NCBI GenBank assembly: GCA_051747385.1
Contig: JBNJGB010000004.1
Span: forward strand, 196,513-260,512
DNA from: JBNJGB01 sp051747385
Lineage (GTDB): Bacteria > Myxococcota_A > UBA9042 > PHBI01 > JACKFB01
Direction: 5' to 3'
DNA: 64,000 nt
In this document: in pieces, positions 36,819 through 51,223 of the stretch
Position numbering within the stretch: the stretch's first letter is position 1
Layout: every line of letters starts with the position of its first letter
Program-made: the position numbers and the translations under genes
Notes under the pieces: model-generated
The model's database searches: none
What the model saw: only the letters and a program-made list of their open reading frames with translations
Told to the model about the DNA's origin: nothing

Positions 36819-37352
36819 GTGTCACGCATCGGAAACATGCCGGTCCCGGTCCCCGACAAGGTCGACGTGACCATCGACGGGACGCGGGTTCGAGTGAAGG
36901 GACCCTTGGGCGAGTTGGAGCGCACGTTCAAGGACGTGACGTTCGAGCAGGGCGACGGGGAGATCCGGGTCCTGCCCGCGGGCGAGGAGCGAGAGCACCG
37001 CGCCATGTGGGGGCTGGGCCGCACCCTGCTCGACAACATGGTGGTCGGCGTCTCCAAGGGCTTCGAGAGGAGTCTGGTGATCAACGGCGTCGGCTACCGC
37101 GCCGAGCAGAAGGGCGACCACGTCGTCTTCACGCTCGGCTACAGCCACCCGATCGAGTTCCTCGTCCCCGAGGGGCTGAAGATCGAGGTGGACAAGCAGG
37201 TCAACGTGAAGGTCAGCGGGATCAACAAGGAGCTGGTGGGGCAGACGGCCGCCCGCATCCGATCCCTCCGGGCCCCCGAGCCCTACAAGGGCAAGGGCGT
37301 CCGGTACGCTGACGAGCACATCCGGCGCAAGGCCGGCAAGGCGGCCAAGTAG
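36819..37352 (+). CDS. rplF: 50S ribosomal protein L6
   Basis: 177 residues, near the factor-binding site. SRIGNMPVPVPDKVDVTIDG, GRTLLDNMVVGVSKGFERSL, PEPYKGKGVRYADEHIRRK. GTG start at 36819 preceded by GGAGG; this gives the normal length. Confidence 0.97.
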   Translation: MSRIGNMPVPVPDKVDVTIDGTRVRVKGPLGELERTFKDVTFEQGDGEIRVLPAGEEREHRAMWGLGRTLLDNMVVGVSKGFERSLVINGVGYRAEQKGDHVVFTLGYSHPIEFLVPEGLKIEVDKQVNVKVSGINKELVGQTAARIRSLRAPEPYKGKGVRYADEHIRRKAGKAAK

Positions 37353-37381
37353 CGGGCCGCACGAGGCTGCAGGAGGGCGGG

Positions 37382-37747
37382 ATGAGTACCCATGTGAAGC
37401 TGGCGGCGCAGCGCCGCCGAAAGAAGCGGATCCGCAAGAAGGTGGTCGGCAGCGCCGAGCGCCCGCGGATGACCGTGTTCAAGTCGAACAAGCACATCTA
37501 CGTGCAGGTGATCGACGACGACCGCGGTGCGACCCTCGCGGCGGCCTCCACGCAGGCTCCGGACATCCGGAGCGAGATCGCCGAGCTGAACAAGGTCGAC
37601 GCCGCCGGGAAGGTCGGCGAGCTGGCGGCGAAGGCCTGCCAGGAGGCCGGGATCTCGAAGGTCGTCTTCGACCGCAACGGCTATCCGTACCGAGGCCGCG
37701 TGGCCGCGCTCGCCAAGAGCGCCCGCGACGCCGGCCTCGACTTCTAG
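37382..37747 (+). CDS. rplR: 50S ribosomal protein L18
   Basis: 121 residues, 5S rRNA binder. RRRKKRIRKKVVGSAERPRM, VFKSNKHIYVQVIDDDRGAT, FDRNGYPYRGRVAALAKSARD. Its stop codon TAG is shared with the left boundary of an inserted element: TTC-TAG forms part of the duplicated TTCTA and the first base of the element. Confidence 0.97.
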   Translation: MSTHVKLAAQRRRKKRIRKKVVGSAERPRMTVFKSNKHIYVQVIDDDRGATLAAASTQAPDIRSEIAELNKVDAAGKVGELAAKACQEAGISKVVFDRNGYPYRGRVAALAKSARDAGLDF

Positions 37748-37912
37748 GAGCCTGTTGTGAATATGCTCCCGTCGCGAATCCCGGCCGCTTCAACCCGTTT
37801 CGACGCTCCAGAACCCTCCGCCGTACCTCAAGGTACGGCTACGGAACCGTGGAGCGCCGATCCGGGCCAAATCGGCTCGGGCTCGCTCGGTCCGCAATCC
37901 CCAACAGACTCC
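37747..37912 (+). mobile_element. MITE-like insertion in the spc operon, with TIRs and TTCTA duplication
   Basis: A 166-bp non-coding element between rplR and rpsE. Its ends are inverted repeats GGAGCCTGTTG (left) and CAACAGACTCC (right), 10 of 11 matching. Both ends are flanked by the same 5 bases, TTCTA (37742-37746 and 37913-37917), a likely target duplication. Inside lies a cruciform: outer stem CGCTCCA/TGGAGCG (37804, 37850) and inner stem GCCGTACCT/AGGTACGGC (37820-37839). There is no ORF of note. It looks like a non-autonomous derivative of an insertion sequence; the parent family is not assigned. The operon stays in the same orientation across it. Confidence 0.75.
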
Positions 37913-37944
37913 TTCTAGACACCGAGAGCTGAGAGGAACCTACC

Positions 37945-38484
37945 GTGGCTCGAGACCGGGACAGGCGAAATCGCCGCGACTTCGACGAGTCGCTCATGGA
38001 CAAGGTCGTCAACATCAACCGCGTGGCGAAGGTGGTGAAGGGCGGCCGTCGGTTCAGCTTCACCGCGCTGGTGGTCGTCGGTGACGGCGCCGGGCGCGTG
38101 GGCGCGGCGATGGGCAAGGCCAACGAGGTGCCGGAGGCGATCCGGAAGGCGAAGGATCGCGCCATCGCCACCATGGTCACCGTGCCCATCGTGCACAACA
38201 CGATCCCGCACGAGATCGTCGGGCGGGTCGGCGCGGGTCGGGTGCTCCTGAAGCCCGCCAGCGAGGGTACCGGTGTCATCGCCGGCGGCGCCGTGCGCGC
38301 CATCCTCGAGCTGGGCGGGGTGCACAACATCCTCACGAAGTGCATCGGCAGCAACAACCCGGTGAACGTCGTTCACGCGACCATGCACGCGCTCCGGAGC
38401 CTGAGCAGCCCGGAGGAGGCGTCCGTCCGGCGCGGCATCCCGGTGGAGGAGCTTCGGGCGCGTCACACGGAGCAGCGGGCATGA
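37945..38484 (+). CDS. rpsE: 30S ribosomal protein S5
   Basis: 179 residues, decoding-fidelity protein at the mRNA entry. GTG start after GAGAGGAACCTACC. FDESLMDKVVNINRVAKVVK, KGGRRFSFTALVVVGDG, VPIVHNTIPHEIVGRVGAGR. Separated from rplR by the MITE-like insertion. Overlaps rpmD by four bases. Confidence 0.97.
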   Translation: MARDRDRRNRRDFDESLMDKVVNINRVAKVVKGGRRFSFTALVVVGDGAGRVGAAMGKANEVPEAIRKAKDRAIATMVTVPIVHNTIPHEIVGRVGAGRVLLKPASEGTGVIAGGAVRAILELGGVHNILTKCIGSNNPVNVVHATMHALRSLSSPEEASVRRGIPVEELRARHTEQRA

Positions 38485-38663
38485 GCAACAAGGTTCGGAT
38501 CACCCTGGTGCGCAGCTACACCAAGGGCAACGGCCAGCAGCGGAAGATCCTGGACGGCCTCGGCCTCAAGAAGGTCCGCCAGTCCAGGGAGCACGCGGAC
38601 ACCCCGGCCATCCGGGGCATGATCGCCAAGGTGGATCACCTCGTCGAGGTGGACGGGGCCTGA
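38481..38663 (+). CDS. rpmD: 50S ribosomal protein L30
   Basis: 60 residues. VRITLVRSYTKGNGQQRKIL, LGLKKVRQSREHADTPAIRG. ATG overlaps the rpsE TGA (ATGA). Confidence 0.96.
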   Translation: MSNKVRITLVRSYTKGNGQQRKILDGLGLKKVRQSREHADTPAIRGMIAKVDHLVEVDGA

Positions 38664-38694
38664 GCGCCTGCGCCGAGACGAAAGGAAGGTCGAG

Positions 38695-39136
38695 ATGAAC
38701 GAGCTCAGTCGACTCAAGCCGCGCCCCGGGTCCCGCACCGATCGGAAGCGGGTGGGCCGCGGTCCCGGCTCCGGGAACGGGAAGACGGCCGGGCGTGGCC
38801 AGAAGGGCCAGAAGGCCCGCGCCGCCTCCAAGAAGCCGATGGGCTTCGAGGGCGGCCAGATGCCGCTCCAGCGCCGGCTGCCCAAGCGCGGCTTCCGGCC
38901 GATGAACCGCAAGGAGATTGCGATCCTCAACGTGGTCGACCTCAACTACTTCGAGGCCGGCACCGAGGTGACCCCGGAGCTCCTGGCCGAAGAGGGGCTC
39001 ATCCGGAAGGCGACGATACCCGTAAAGATCCTCGGGGACGGGGACCTCGAGGTGTCGCTCACGGTGAAGGCCCACAAGTTCAGCGCCTCCGCCCGGGAGA
39101 AGATCTCGGGGCAGGGGGGCAAGGTCGAGGTGATCG

Positions 39137-39144
<8 letters not shown>
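38695..39144 (+). CDS. rplO: 50S ribosomal protein L15
   Basis: 149 residues. ELSRLKPRPGSRTDRKRVGR, GRGQKGQKARAASKKPMGFE, GGQMPLQRRLPKRGF. Overlaps the secY start by 8 bases. Confidence 0.97.
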
Positions 39145-40471
<1,327 letters not shown>

Positions 40472-41113
40472 ATGAAGCTCATGCTCCTCGGACCGCCGGG
40501 TGCGGGAAAGGGCACCCAGGCGAAGCGGCTGGTCGACACGCTCGGGATCCCGCAGATCTCGACGGGCGACATGCTGCGATCGGCGGTCGCCCACAAGACG
40601 AAGATGGGCCTCGAGGCCAAGAAGTTCATGGACGCCGGCGGGCTGGTGCCCGACGAGGTGGTCATCGGCATCGTCCGCGATCGCCTCGCCGAGGACGACT
40701 GCGCGCGGGGCTTCATCCTGGACGGCTTCCCCCGCACGGTGCCTCAGGCAGAGGCGCTCGCGGAGTTCTCCCCGCTGGACGCGGTGGTGAACATCCAGGT
40801 GGACGAGGACGCCGTGGTGGAGCGCCTGGCGGGTCGTCGGACATGCAAGGCTTGCGGCGCCATCTATCATGTTGTATCAAGCCCGCCCTCCCGCGAGGGC
40901 GTCTGCGATAAGTGTGGCGGCGAGCTCCACCAGCGGAGCGACGACAACGAGGACGCGATTCGCGAGCGCCTCGAACAGTACAAGCAGAAGACGGCGCCGC
41001 TCATCGAGTGGTACGCCGACCGCGGCGTGCTGAAGAACGTCGACGGGGCCGGCTCGCCGGACGAGGTCCAGGCGAGGATCCTGGCCGCCCTGGGACAGGG
41101 CGGAGAGCAATAG
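40472..41113 (+). CDS. adk: Adenylate kinase (zinc-LID type)
   Basis: 213 residues. ATP + AMP to 2 ADP. P-loop GPPGAGKGTQAKRL (7-20), AMP-site QISTGDMLRSAV, DGFPRTVPQAEAL. The LID domain carries a four-cysteine zinc site, CKACG and CDKCG (about 130-155), stabilising the fold. Starts directly at the secY stop. The usual next genes map and infA are absent. Confidence 0.98.
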   Translation: MKLMLLGPPGAGKGTQAKRLVDTLGIPQISTGDMLRSAVAHKTKMGLEAKKFMDAGGLVPDEVVIGIVRDRLAEDDCARGFILDGFPRTVPQAEALAEFSPLDAVVNIQVDEDAVVERLAGRRTCKACGAIYHVVSSPPSREGVCDKCGGELHQRSDDNEDAIRERLEQYKQKTAPLIEWYADRGVLKNVDGAGSPDEVQARILAALGQGGEQ

Positions 41114-41216
41114 ACATCGAGGCTTGCGTGTGACGAGGGACGGCCCTGTCGAGCACGCGCCGAACACGACGCGTGGGTGCGCTGAGGCGCCACCGCCGCG
41201 AACGAGGTAGGGAGCC

Positions 41217-41330
41217 ATGAAGGTCCGGGCTTCGGTCAAGAAGATGTGCGAGAAGTGCAAGGTCATCAAGCGGCGTGGAACGATCCGGGTGATCTGCGAC
41301 AACCCTCGCCACAAGCAGCGACAGGGGTAG
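41217..41330 (+). CDS. rpmJ: 50S ribosomal protein L36 (zinc-binding form)
   Basis: 37 residues, too short for routine ORF calls. KVRASVKKMCEKCKVIKRRG, CDNPRHKQRQG, with the C-x2-C ... C ... H zinc ligands (C11, C14, C27, H32). ATG 41217 preceded by AGGGAGCC. Six bases before rpsM. Confidence 0.96.
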   Translation: MKVRASVKKMCEKCKVIKRRGTIRVICDNPRHKQRQG

Positions 41331-41336
41331 GCAGCG

Positions 41337-41705
41337 ATGGCACGTATCGCAGGCGTCGACCTTCCGCGACGGAAGCAGATCTGGGTCGGTCTCACGTACA
41401 TCTACGGCGTGGGAAAGACCACGGCGTTCAAGATCTGTGAGCAGGCCCAGGTGGAGTCTTCCACGCGGACGGATCAGCTCACGGACCAGGAGGTCGTCCG
41501 ACTCCGGCAGATCCTCACCGACCAGTACCGGGTCGAGGGGGATCTCCGGCGCGACATCTCCATGAACATCAAGCGCCTGATGGATCTCGGGTGCTACCGC
41601 GGCCTCCGCCACCGGCGCGGTCTCCCCGTTCGGGGACAGCGGACGCACACGAACGCGCGCACCCGCAAGGGGCCGCGTCGTCAGGCCATCAAGAAGAAGA
41701 AGTAG
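41337..41705 (+). CDS. rpsM: 30S ribosomal protein S13
   Basis: 122 residues. ARIAGVDLPRRKQIWVGLTY, IYGVGKTTAFKICEQA, CYRGLRHRRGLPVRGQRTHT. Begins the alpha operon proper. Confidence 0.98.
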   Translation: MARIAGVDLPRRKQIWVGLTYIYGVGKTTAFKICEQAQVESSTRTDQLTDQEVVRLRQILTDQYRVEGDLRRDISMNIKRLMDLGCYRGLRHRRGLPVRGQRTHTNARTRKGPRRQAIKKKK

Positions 41706-41748
41706 GAGAGCCGATCGGCTCTCCCCCGGCAGGCCACATAGGTGAACC

Positions 41749-42147
41749 ATGGCTAAGCCCAAGGGCGCAGGACGCGCTGGTCGCAAGAAGGTCAGGAAGA
41801 ACATCCCGACCGGCGTGGCGCACATCCAGTCGACGTTCAACAACACGATCGTCACCATCACCGACCCGCAGGGGAACACCGTGTGCTGGTCGAGCGCTGG
41901 CAAGCGGGGCTTCAAGGGGTCCCGCAAGTCCACGCCCTTCGCGGCCCAGCTCGCGGCGGAGGACGCCGCGCGCGAGGCCCAGGACCACGGGATGCGGACC
42001 GTGACCGTGTTCGTGAAGGGGCCGGGCGCCGGGCGGGAGGCTGCGCTGCGCGCGCTGTCCACCGCGGGTATGAAGGTGACCACGATTCGCGACGTGACGG
42101 CCATCCCCCACAATGGCTGCCGGCCGCCCAAGCGGCGTCGAGTATAG
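41749..42147 (+). CDS. rpsK: 30S ribosomal protein S11
   Basis: 132 residues, platform protein. KKVRKNIPTGVAHIQSTFNN, TIVTITDPQGN, GRRAALRALSTAG-type region GAGREAALRALSTAGMKVT, PHNGCRPPKRRRV end. Confidence 0.98.
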   Translation: MAKPKGAGRAGRKKVRKNIPTGVAHIQSTFNNTIVTITDPQGNTVCWSSAGKRGFKGSRKSTPFAAQLAAEDAAREAQDHGMRTVTVFVKGPGAGREAALRALSTAGMKVTTIRDVTAIPHNGCRPPKRRRV

Positions 42148-42165
42148 ACGGGAGCGAGGACACAC

Positions 42166-42792
42166 ATGGCCAGGTACATCGGACCGGTCTGCCGGCTCTG
42201 CCGGCGCGAAGGGCTCAAGCTCTTCCTCAAGGGCGATCGCTGCTACACGGAGAAGTGCGCCATCGAGCGGCGCGCGTATCCGCCCGGTCAGCACGGCCTC
42301 CGGCATCGCAAGATCAGCGACTACGGCCACCAGCTTCGCGAGAAGCAGAAGGTGCGCCGGATGTACGGGCTGCTCGAGAAGCAGTTCCGTCGCTACTACG
42401 AGATCGCCGACCGCAAGAAGGGCGTGACGGGCAGCAACCTGATCCGGCTGCTGGAGATGCGGCTCGACAACGTCGTCTTCCGGCTCGGCTTCGCCGTCAA
42501 CCGCGGTGAGGCGCGCCAGCTCGTCCGCCACAACCTGGTCAGGCTGAACGGGCACAAGGCGAACGTCCCGTCGCTGCAGGTGAAGGTGGGCGACGTCATC
42601 GAGGTGAAGGACAAGGCCGGGAAGCAGCTCCGGGTCCAGGCCGCCCTCGAGAGCGTGGATCGGCGCAGCGTCCCGCAGTGGCTGGAGCTTGACCGGAAGA
42701 ACGTCAAGGGCACCGTGACGGCCGCGCCGGAGCGCGAGGACGTGACGATGCCCATCGAGGAGCACCTCATCGTCGAGCTCTACAGCAAGTAG
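42166..42792 (+). CDS. rpsD: 30S ribosomal protein S4 (zinc-binding form)
   Basis: 208 residues, primary 16S binder; autoregulator of the alpha operon in E. coli. N-terminal zinc site with four cysteines (CRLC, then CYTEKC, residues 9-31), S4 RNA-binding domain LDNVVFRLGFAVNRGEARQL and VRHNLVRLNGHKANVPS. Standard size. Confidence 0.98.
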   Translation: MARYIGPVCRLCRREGLKLFLKGDRCYTEKCAIERRAYPPGQHGLRHRKISDYGHQLREKQKVRRMYGLLEKQFRRYYEIADRKKGVTGSNLIRLLEMRLDNVVFRLGFAVNRGEARQLVRHNLVRLNGHKANVPSLQVKVGDVIEVKDKAGKQLRVQAALESVDRRSVPQWLELDRKNVKGTVTAAPEREDVTMPIEEHLIVELYSK

Positions 42793-42826
42793 CAGCCCGC
42801 CGGATTCACTCACAGGGGTTCGAACC

Positions 42827-43825
42827 ATGTATCGCAACTGGCGCGAACTGATCCGCCCGAAGAGCATCGAGACCGATCACGCTTCGCTCAGCGAGCGCTA
42901 CGGGCGCTTCATCGCGGAGCCCCTGGAGCGTGGCTTCGGGATCACGGTCGGCAACGCGCTGCGGCGCGTGCTGCTCAGCTCCATCCGCGGCAGCGCCATC
43001 GTGGGCGCGCGCATCGACGGAGCGCTCCACGAGTTCTCGCACATCGACGGGATCGTCGAGGACGTGGCCGACATCGTGCTGAACCTCAAGGAGGTCCAGC
43101 TCAAGAAGGCCGGCGAGGAGCCCGCGACGCTCCACGTGGAGCGGCTCGAGGCCGGCGAGGTCAAGGCCGCCGACCTGGCGGTGGATCCCTCCGTCGAGAT
43201 CCTCAACCCGGATCAGCACATCTGCACCGTCTCGAGCGACGGCAAGCTGGTGATGGATCTCCACATCGGCGACGGCAAGGGCTACGTCCCGGCCGAGCAG
43301 AACAAGAGCGAGGAGTGGCCCGTGGGCACGATGGCGCTGGACGCCATCTACTCGCCCATCCACAAGGTGAACTACCGCGTCACCAACGCCCGCGTCGGTC
43401 AGCGCACCGATTACGACAAGCTCATCCTCGAGCTCTGGACCAACGGCGCCGTCCTGCCGGAGGACGCCGTCGCGCTCGCCGCGAAGATCATCAAGGAGCA
43501 GGTCCAGATCTTCATCAACTTCGACGAGGACATCGAGCCCGAGGTCGAGGAGGAGGAGGAGGAGGAGCCGGTCAACCCGAACCTCTATCGGACCGTGGAC
43601 GAGCTCGAGCTGTCCGTCCGGTCCGCCAACTGCCTCCAGAACGCCGGCATCCGCTACATCGGAGAGCTGGTGCAGAAGTCGGAGGCGGAGATGCTGAAGA
43701 CCAAGAACTTCGGCAGGAAGTCCTTGAAGGAGATCAAGGAGATCCTGGCGGAGATGGGGCTGAGCCTCGGGATGTCGATCGAGAAGTTCGATCCCGACAA
43801 GCACGCCGAAATGGCGGAGAGCTGA
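42827..43825 (+). CDS. rpoA: RNA polymerase alpha subunit
   Basis: 332 residues. N-terminal dimerisation domain (FGITVGNALRRVLLSSIRGS, HEFSHIDGIVEDV), an acidic linker of consecutive Glu (about 240-250), and the C-terminal domain (ELSVRSANCLQNAGIRYIGE, NFGRKSLKEIKEIL) that contacts UP elements and activators. Confidence 0.99.
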   Translation: MYRNWRELIRPKSIETDHASLSERYGRFIAEPLERGFGITVGNALRRVLLSSIRGSAIVGARIDGALHEFSHIDGIVEDVADIVLNLKEVQLKKAGEEPATLHVERLEAGEVKAADLAVDPSVEILNPDQHICTVSSDGKLVMDLHIGDGKGYVPAEQNKSEEWPVGTMALDAIYSPIHKVNYRVTNARVGQRTDYDKLILELWTNGAVLPEDAVALAAKIIKEQVQIFINFDEDIEPEVEEEEEEEPVNPNLYRTVDELELSVRSANCLQNAGIRYIGELVQKSEAEMLKTKNFGRKSLKEIKEILAEMGLSLGMSIEKFDPDKHAEMAES

Positions 43826-43888
43826 AGCCTTTCGGAACGCGCTGACGTCTCCTCGGGGCCGGGCCCCGCGGGGCCAGGAGTACTCGCC

Positions 43889-44506
43889 ATGCGACATCAA
43901 AAGGCTGGCCGCAGACTGGGCCGCACGTCGAGCCATCGGACGGCCATGTTCCGCAACATGGTCACGTCGCTCTTCGAGCACGGCCGCATCCGGACGACCG
44001 ACCAGAAGGCGAAGGAGCTTCGCCAGGTGGCGGACCGCATGGTCACGCTCGGCAAGAAGAACACGGTGCACGCCCGTCGCCTCGCGGCGCGGACGATCCA
44101 GGATCGCGTGGTGCTCGCGAAGCTCTTCGACGAGATCGCGCCCGGGTTCGAGGAGCGGCACGGCGGCTACACTCGGATCATCAAGATCGGTCGCCGTCGG
44201 GGCGACAACGCCATGATGTCGTTCATCGAGCTGATGCCTGCCGGCGCGCCGGACAAGAAGGCCCGCAGGCGCCCGGTGGCCCCCTCCGTGAAGCCGACCA
44301 CCGCCGTGCCCGAGACGAAGGAGCGCTTCGACGTGACCTCCGAGGCCGAGGAGGAGGGCGAGACGGCCGAGGAGCCCAAGGCCGAGGAGCCGACCGAGGA
44401 GGCCAAGGCCGAGGAGCCGACCGAGGAGGCCAAGGCCGAGGAGCCGACCGAGGCCGCCGAGGGGGCGACGCCGGAGGCCGAGGAGGAGGAGAAGAGCGAG
44501 TCCTGA
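43889..44506 (+). CDS. rplQ: 50S ribosomal protein L17 with long acidic C-terminal tail
   Basis: 205 residues against about 115-140 normally. The N-terminal 120 residues are ordinary L17: RHQKAGRRLGRTSSHRTAMF, RNMVTSLFEHGRIRTTDQKA, RRGDNAMMSFIEL. From about 130 it adds a Glu/Ala/Lys/Thr-rich tail with three repeats of the KAEEPTE unit. The tail is low in complexity and strongly negative. Similar tails are seen on L17 of some related bacteria; no function is known to me. Ends the alpha operon. Confidence 0.95.
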   Translation: MRHQKAGRRLGRTSSHRTAMFRNMVTSLFEHGRIRTTDQKAKELRQVADRMVTLGKKNTVHARRLAARTIQDRVVLAKLFDEIAPGFEERHGGYTRIIKIGRRRGDNAMMSFIELMPAGAPDKKARRRPVAPSVKPTTAVPETKERFDVTSEAEEEGETAEEPKAEEPTEEAKAEEPTEEAKAEEPTEAAEGATPEAEEEEKSES

Positions 44507-44546
44507 GGCCGCTGTCCCGGACCGCCGAATGCGGCCAAATTTCGGC

Positions 44547-44575
44547 TTGACTTGGCGGGCAGGGGACCCTACCTT
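44547..44575 (+). promoter_or_regulatory. Promoter of the tRNA-Gln/tRNA-Glu pair
   Basis: TTGACT at 44547-44552 and TACCTT at 44570-44575 with a 17-bp spacer, 63 bases before tRNA-Gln. Confidence 0.7.
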
Positions 44576-44638
44576 CCCTCCCGCCTCGACGGGGAAGCGG
44601 CATTTGCCACACCCGTCGGGTGACAACTGAAGAGCTGT

Positions 44639-44712
44639 TCGGGGATCGTCTAACGGCAGGACAACAGATTCTGGTTCTGTTTATCCAGGTTCGAATCCTG
44701 GTCCCCGAACCA
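44639..44712 (+). tRNA. tRNA-Gln (anticodon CTG)
   Basis: Acceptor TCGGGGA/TCCCCGA, anticodon stem ACAGA/TCTGT with loop TTCTGGT (CTG), T-arm CCAGG/CCTGG, and an encoded CCA. Confidence 0.95.
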
Positions 44713-44761
44713 GGGCGCGGTCCCGGTCCCCGACGGGGCCGGGCCGCACCACACCGACCAT

Positions 44762-44836
44762 GGGGCGTTCGTCTAGCGGTCAGGACGCCGGCCTCTCACG
44801 CCGGTAACACGGGTTCGATTCCCGTACGCCCTACCA
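44762..44836 (+). tRNA. tRNA-Glu (anticodon CTC)
   Basis: Acceptor GGGGCGT/ACGCCCT (first pair G-U), anticodon stem CCGGC/GCCGG with loop CTCTCAC (CTC), T-arm ACGGG/CCCGT, and an encoded CCA. Confidence 0.95.
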
Positions 44837-44838
44837 AC

Positions 44839-44877
44839 GAGGCCCGCGAGCCGCAGTGTTCGCGGGCCTCTTTTTTT
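44839..44877 (+). terminator. Strong intrinsic terminator after tRNA-Glu
   Basis: Perfect 11-bp stem GAGGCCCGCGA/TCGCGGGCCTC with a 10-base loop, followed by seven Ts. Ends the tRNA transcript. Confidence 0.96.
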
Positions 44878-44936
44878 GCCGCCAGGCCAGCCGGCCAACC
44901 GGAACCTGATGGGTCGCGCCCGCCACGGCGCCGGCG

Positions 44937-49961
<5,025 letters not shown>

Positions 49962-49984
49962 TCGGCCCTCCGGACAGGCTTCAA

Positions 49985-50012
49985 ATTCTCCACACAGTGT
50001 GGAAGTATTCAA
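49985..50012 (-). promoter_or_regulatory. Promoter of the giant regulator with palindromic operator
   Basis: On the minus strand TTGAAT (50012-50007) and GAGAAT (49990-49985), 16-bp spacer, about 25 bases before the GTG. The spacer holds the perfect palindrome CCACAC-A-GTGTGG (49990-50002), a likely repressor or autoregulator site. It also sits 36 bases before the divergent lipoprotein gene. Confidence 0.5.
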
Positions 50013-50037
50013 CACATCGCGCAAGCCGAGGCGCCGA

Positions 50038-50442
50038 ATGGCTGTATCCACCATCCGAATCCTGCCCGTCGCGATGCTGCTGGCGCTCGCCCCGGCCGCC
50101 CTCGGCGCGTGCGCCTCGAACCCGACACCCCACCCGGAGGCGGACGGCGGCTTCGAGGGGCCTGGGAATGAGCCGCCGGCGAACGGCGACGTGACCGGTG
50201 ACCCCGACAAGGGCGCCTCGGACGCCGCGGGCGGGGACACCGGCGACTTCGACGGACCTGGAGGCGTGTCCGGAGACGCCGCGTGCTTCGATGTGGCGCC
50301 CGACGTGGTGCCCGAAGACGCGACCGACACGGGCCCGACCGAGGACGCGGGTCCCGTGGACGGCGTCGGCTGCCCGTCGCCGCCGGACCTGTCGACGGAC
50401 GTGGACGTGCTGAACGTGGACGCCGGGGGGCGGCATCGCTGA
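50038..50442 (+). CDS. Small Asp/Gly/Pro-rich lipoprotein of unknown function
   Basis: 134 residues. Signal peptide with lipobox LGAC (Cys24), then a low-complexity stretch rich in Asp, Gly, Pro and Thr (ATDTGPTEDAGPVDGVG). There is no known domain. Such Asp/Thr/Gly-rich secreted lipoproteins are frequent in myxobacteria. It is divergent from the giant regulator, sharing the 76-base promoter region, and is followed 19 bases later by the HAD-like gene, which may be its operon partner. Confidence 0.55.
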   Translation: MAVSTIRILPVAMLLALAPAALGACASNPTPHPEADGGFEGPGNEPPANGDVTGDPDKGASDAAGGDTGDFDGPGGVSGDAACFDVAPDVVPEDATDTGPTEDAGPVDGVGCPSPPDLSTDVDVLNVDAGGRHR

Positions 50443-50461
50443 GCCGCGCGGAGGTTCCCTG

Positions 50462-51103
50462 GTGCTGGCCCTGGACGGCGTGGTGCTGGACGTGCTGCCC
50501 GCGAGGGCCGAGGCCGTGGCGCGGGCGCTGCGGGCCTATCCGGCCATCGAGGCGCCCGCGCCGGATCCGGCCCGCCTGACGCGCACCCTGGAGGGCGACG
50601 GAGGGGGCGACGAATACGCCCTGGCGTCGCGCCTGCTGAGGGCGGCCGCGGGCGGCGTGGACCCGGGCGCCCCAGAGGACGACCTGCCGCCCCGGGCGAC
50701 GGTGGACGAGGCGATGCTGGGTCGCCTGCTGGACGAGGCCCTCCTGGGGGACGTCCTGTTCGAGGTGGTCCACGGCGAGGCACCGCGGGAGCCTCTCGGG
50801 CAGGGGACGCTGGGCGCGGTCCGGCGCGTCGTCTCCGTGGAGACCCTGGAGCGGCGTGCGGCCGGCGGCCCGCTCGCGCTGGTGAGCCACCGGCCCGGCC
50901 CGGAGGTCCTGTACCTGCTCCTGGAGCACGGCCTGGGGGACGTCTTCGCGGCCGTCGTCACCGGGGACGGCGAGGCGGAGCGGCGCGCCCTGTTCGCGGA
51001 GGCGCGACGCCGCGTGGGGGCGGAGGTGGCGTGGGTCCGGACGGCGGCGGATCGGCGGGCGGCGGAGGCGGCCGGGCTCGCCACGGAGGCGCCGCCCTGG
51101 TGA
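50462..51103 (+). CDS. HAD-superfamily-like protein lacking catalytic residues
   Basis: 213 residues with the outline of a HAD hydrolase: motif I region LALDGVVLDV, a helical cap with EYALASRLLRAA, motif II-like LALVSHRPG, and a C-terminal VRTAADRRAAEAAG where motif IV is expected. The first Asp (nucleophile) of the DxDG motif is replaced by Ala, and the acidic pair of motif IV is missing. So it is either a pseudoenzyme or a very divergent member. GTG 50462 follows GGAGG by 7 bases. Family call rests on motif layout and is moderate. Confidence 0.55.
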   Translation: MLALDGVVLDVLPARAEAVARALRAYPAIEAPAPDPARLTRTLEGDGGGDEYALASRLLRAAAGGVDPGAPEDDLPPRATVDEAMLGRLLDEALLGDVLFEVVHGEAPREPLGQGTLGAVRRVVSVETLERRAAGGPLALVSHRPGPEVLYLLLEHGLGDVFAAVVTGDGEAERRALFAEARRRVGAEVAWVRTAADRRAAEAAGLATEAPPW

Positions 51104-51223
51104 GGCCTGCTCGTGGTCCCAGGGCAATCGCAAAGTCGGAAAAGTGAGGGCCGCGCGGCGGTACGGCGCCCGGCGCCGGATTGCACCCGCTCGGAAACGA
51201 TGGATCCCGGGCGTCTGAGAGGA

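Noticed and set aside
49990..50002. Palindrome as a replication-origin DnaA box
   Set aside because: CCACACAGTGTGG does not match TTATCCACA, there is only one copy, and dnaB nearby is not evidence for an origin.
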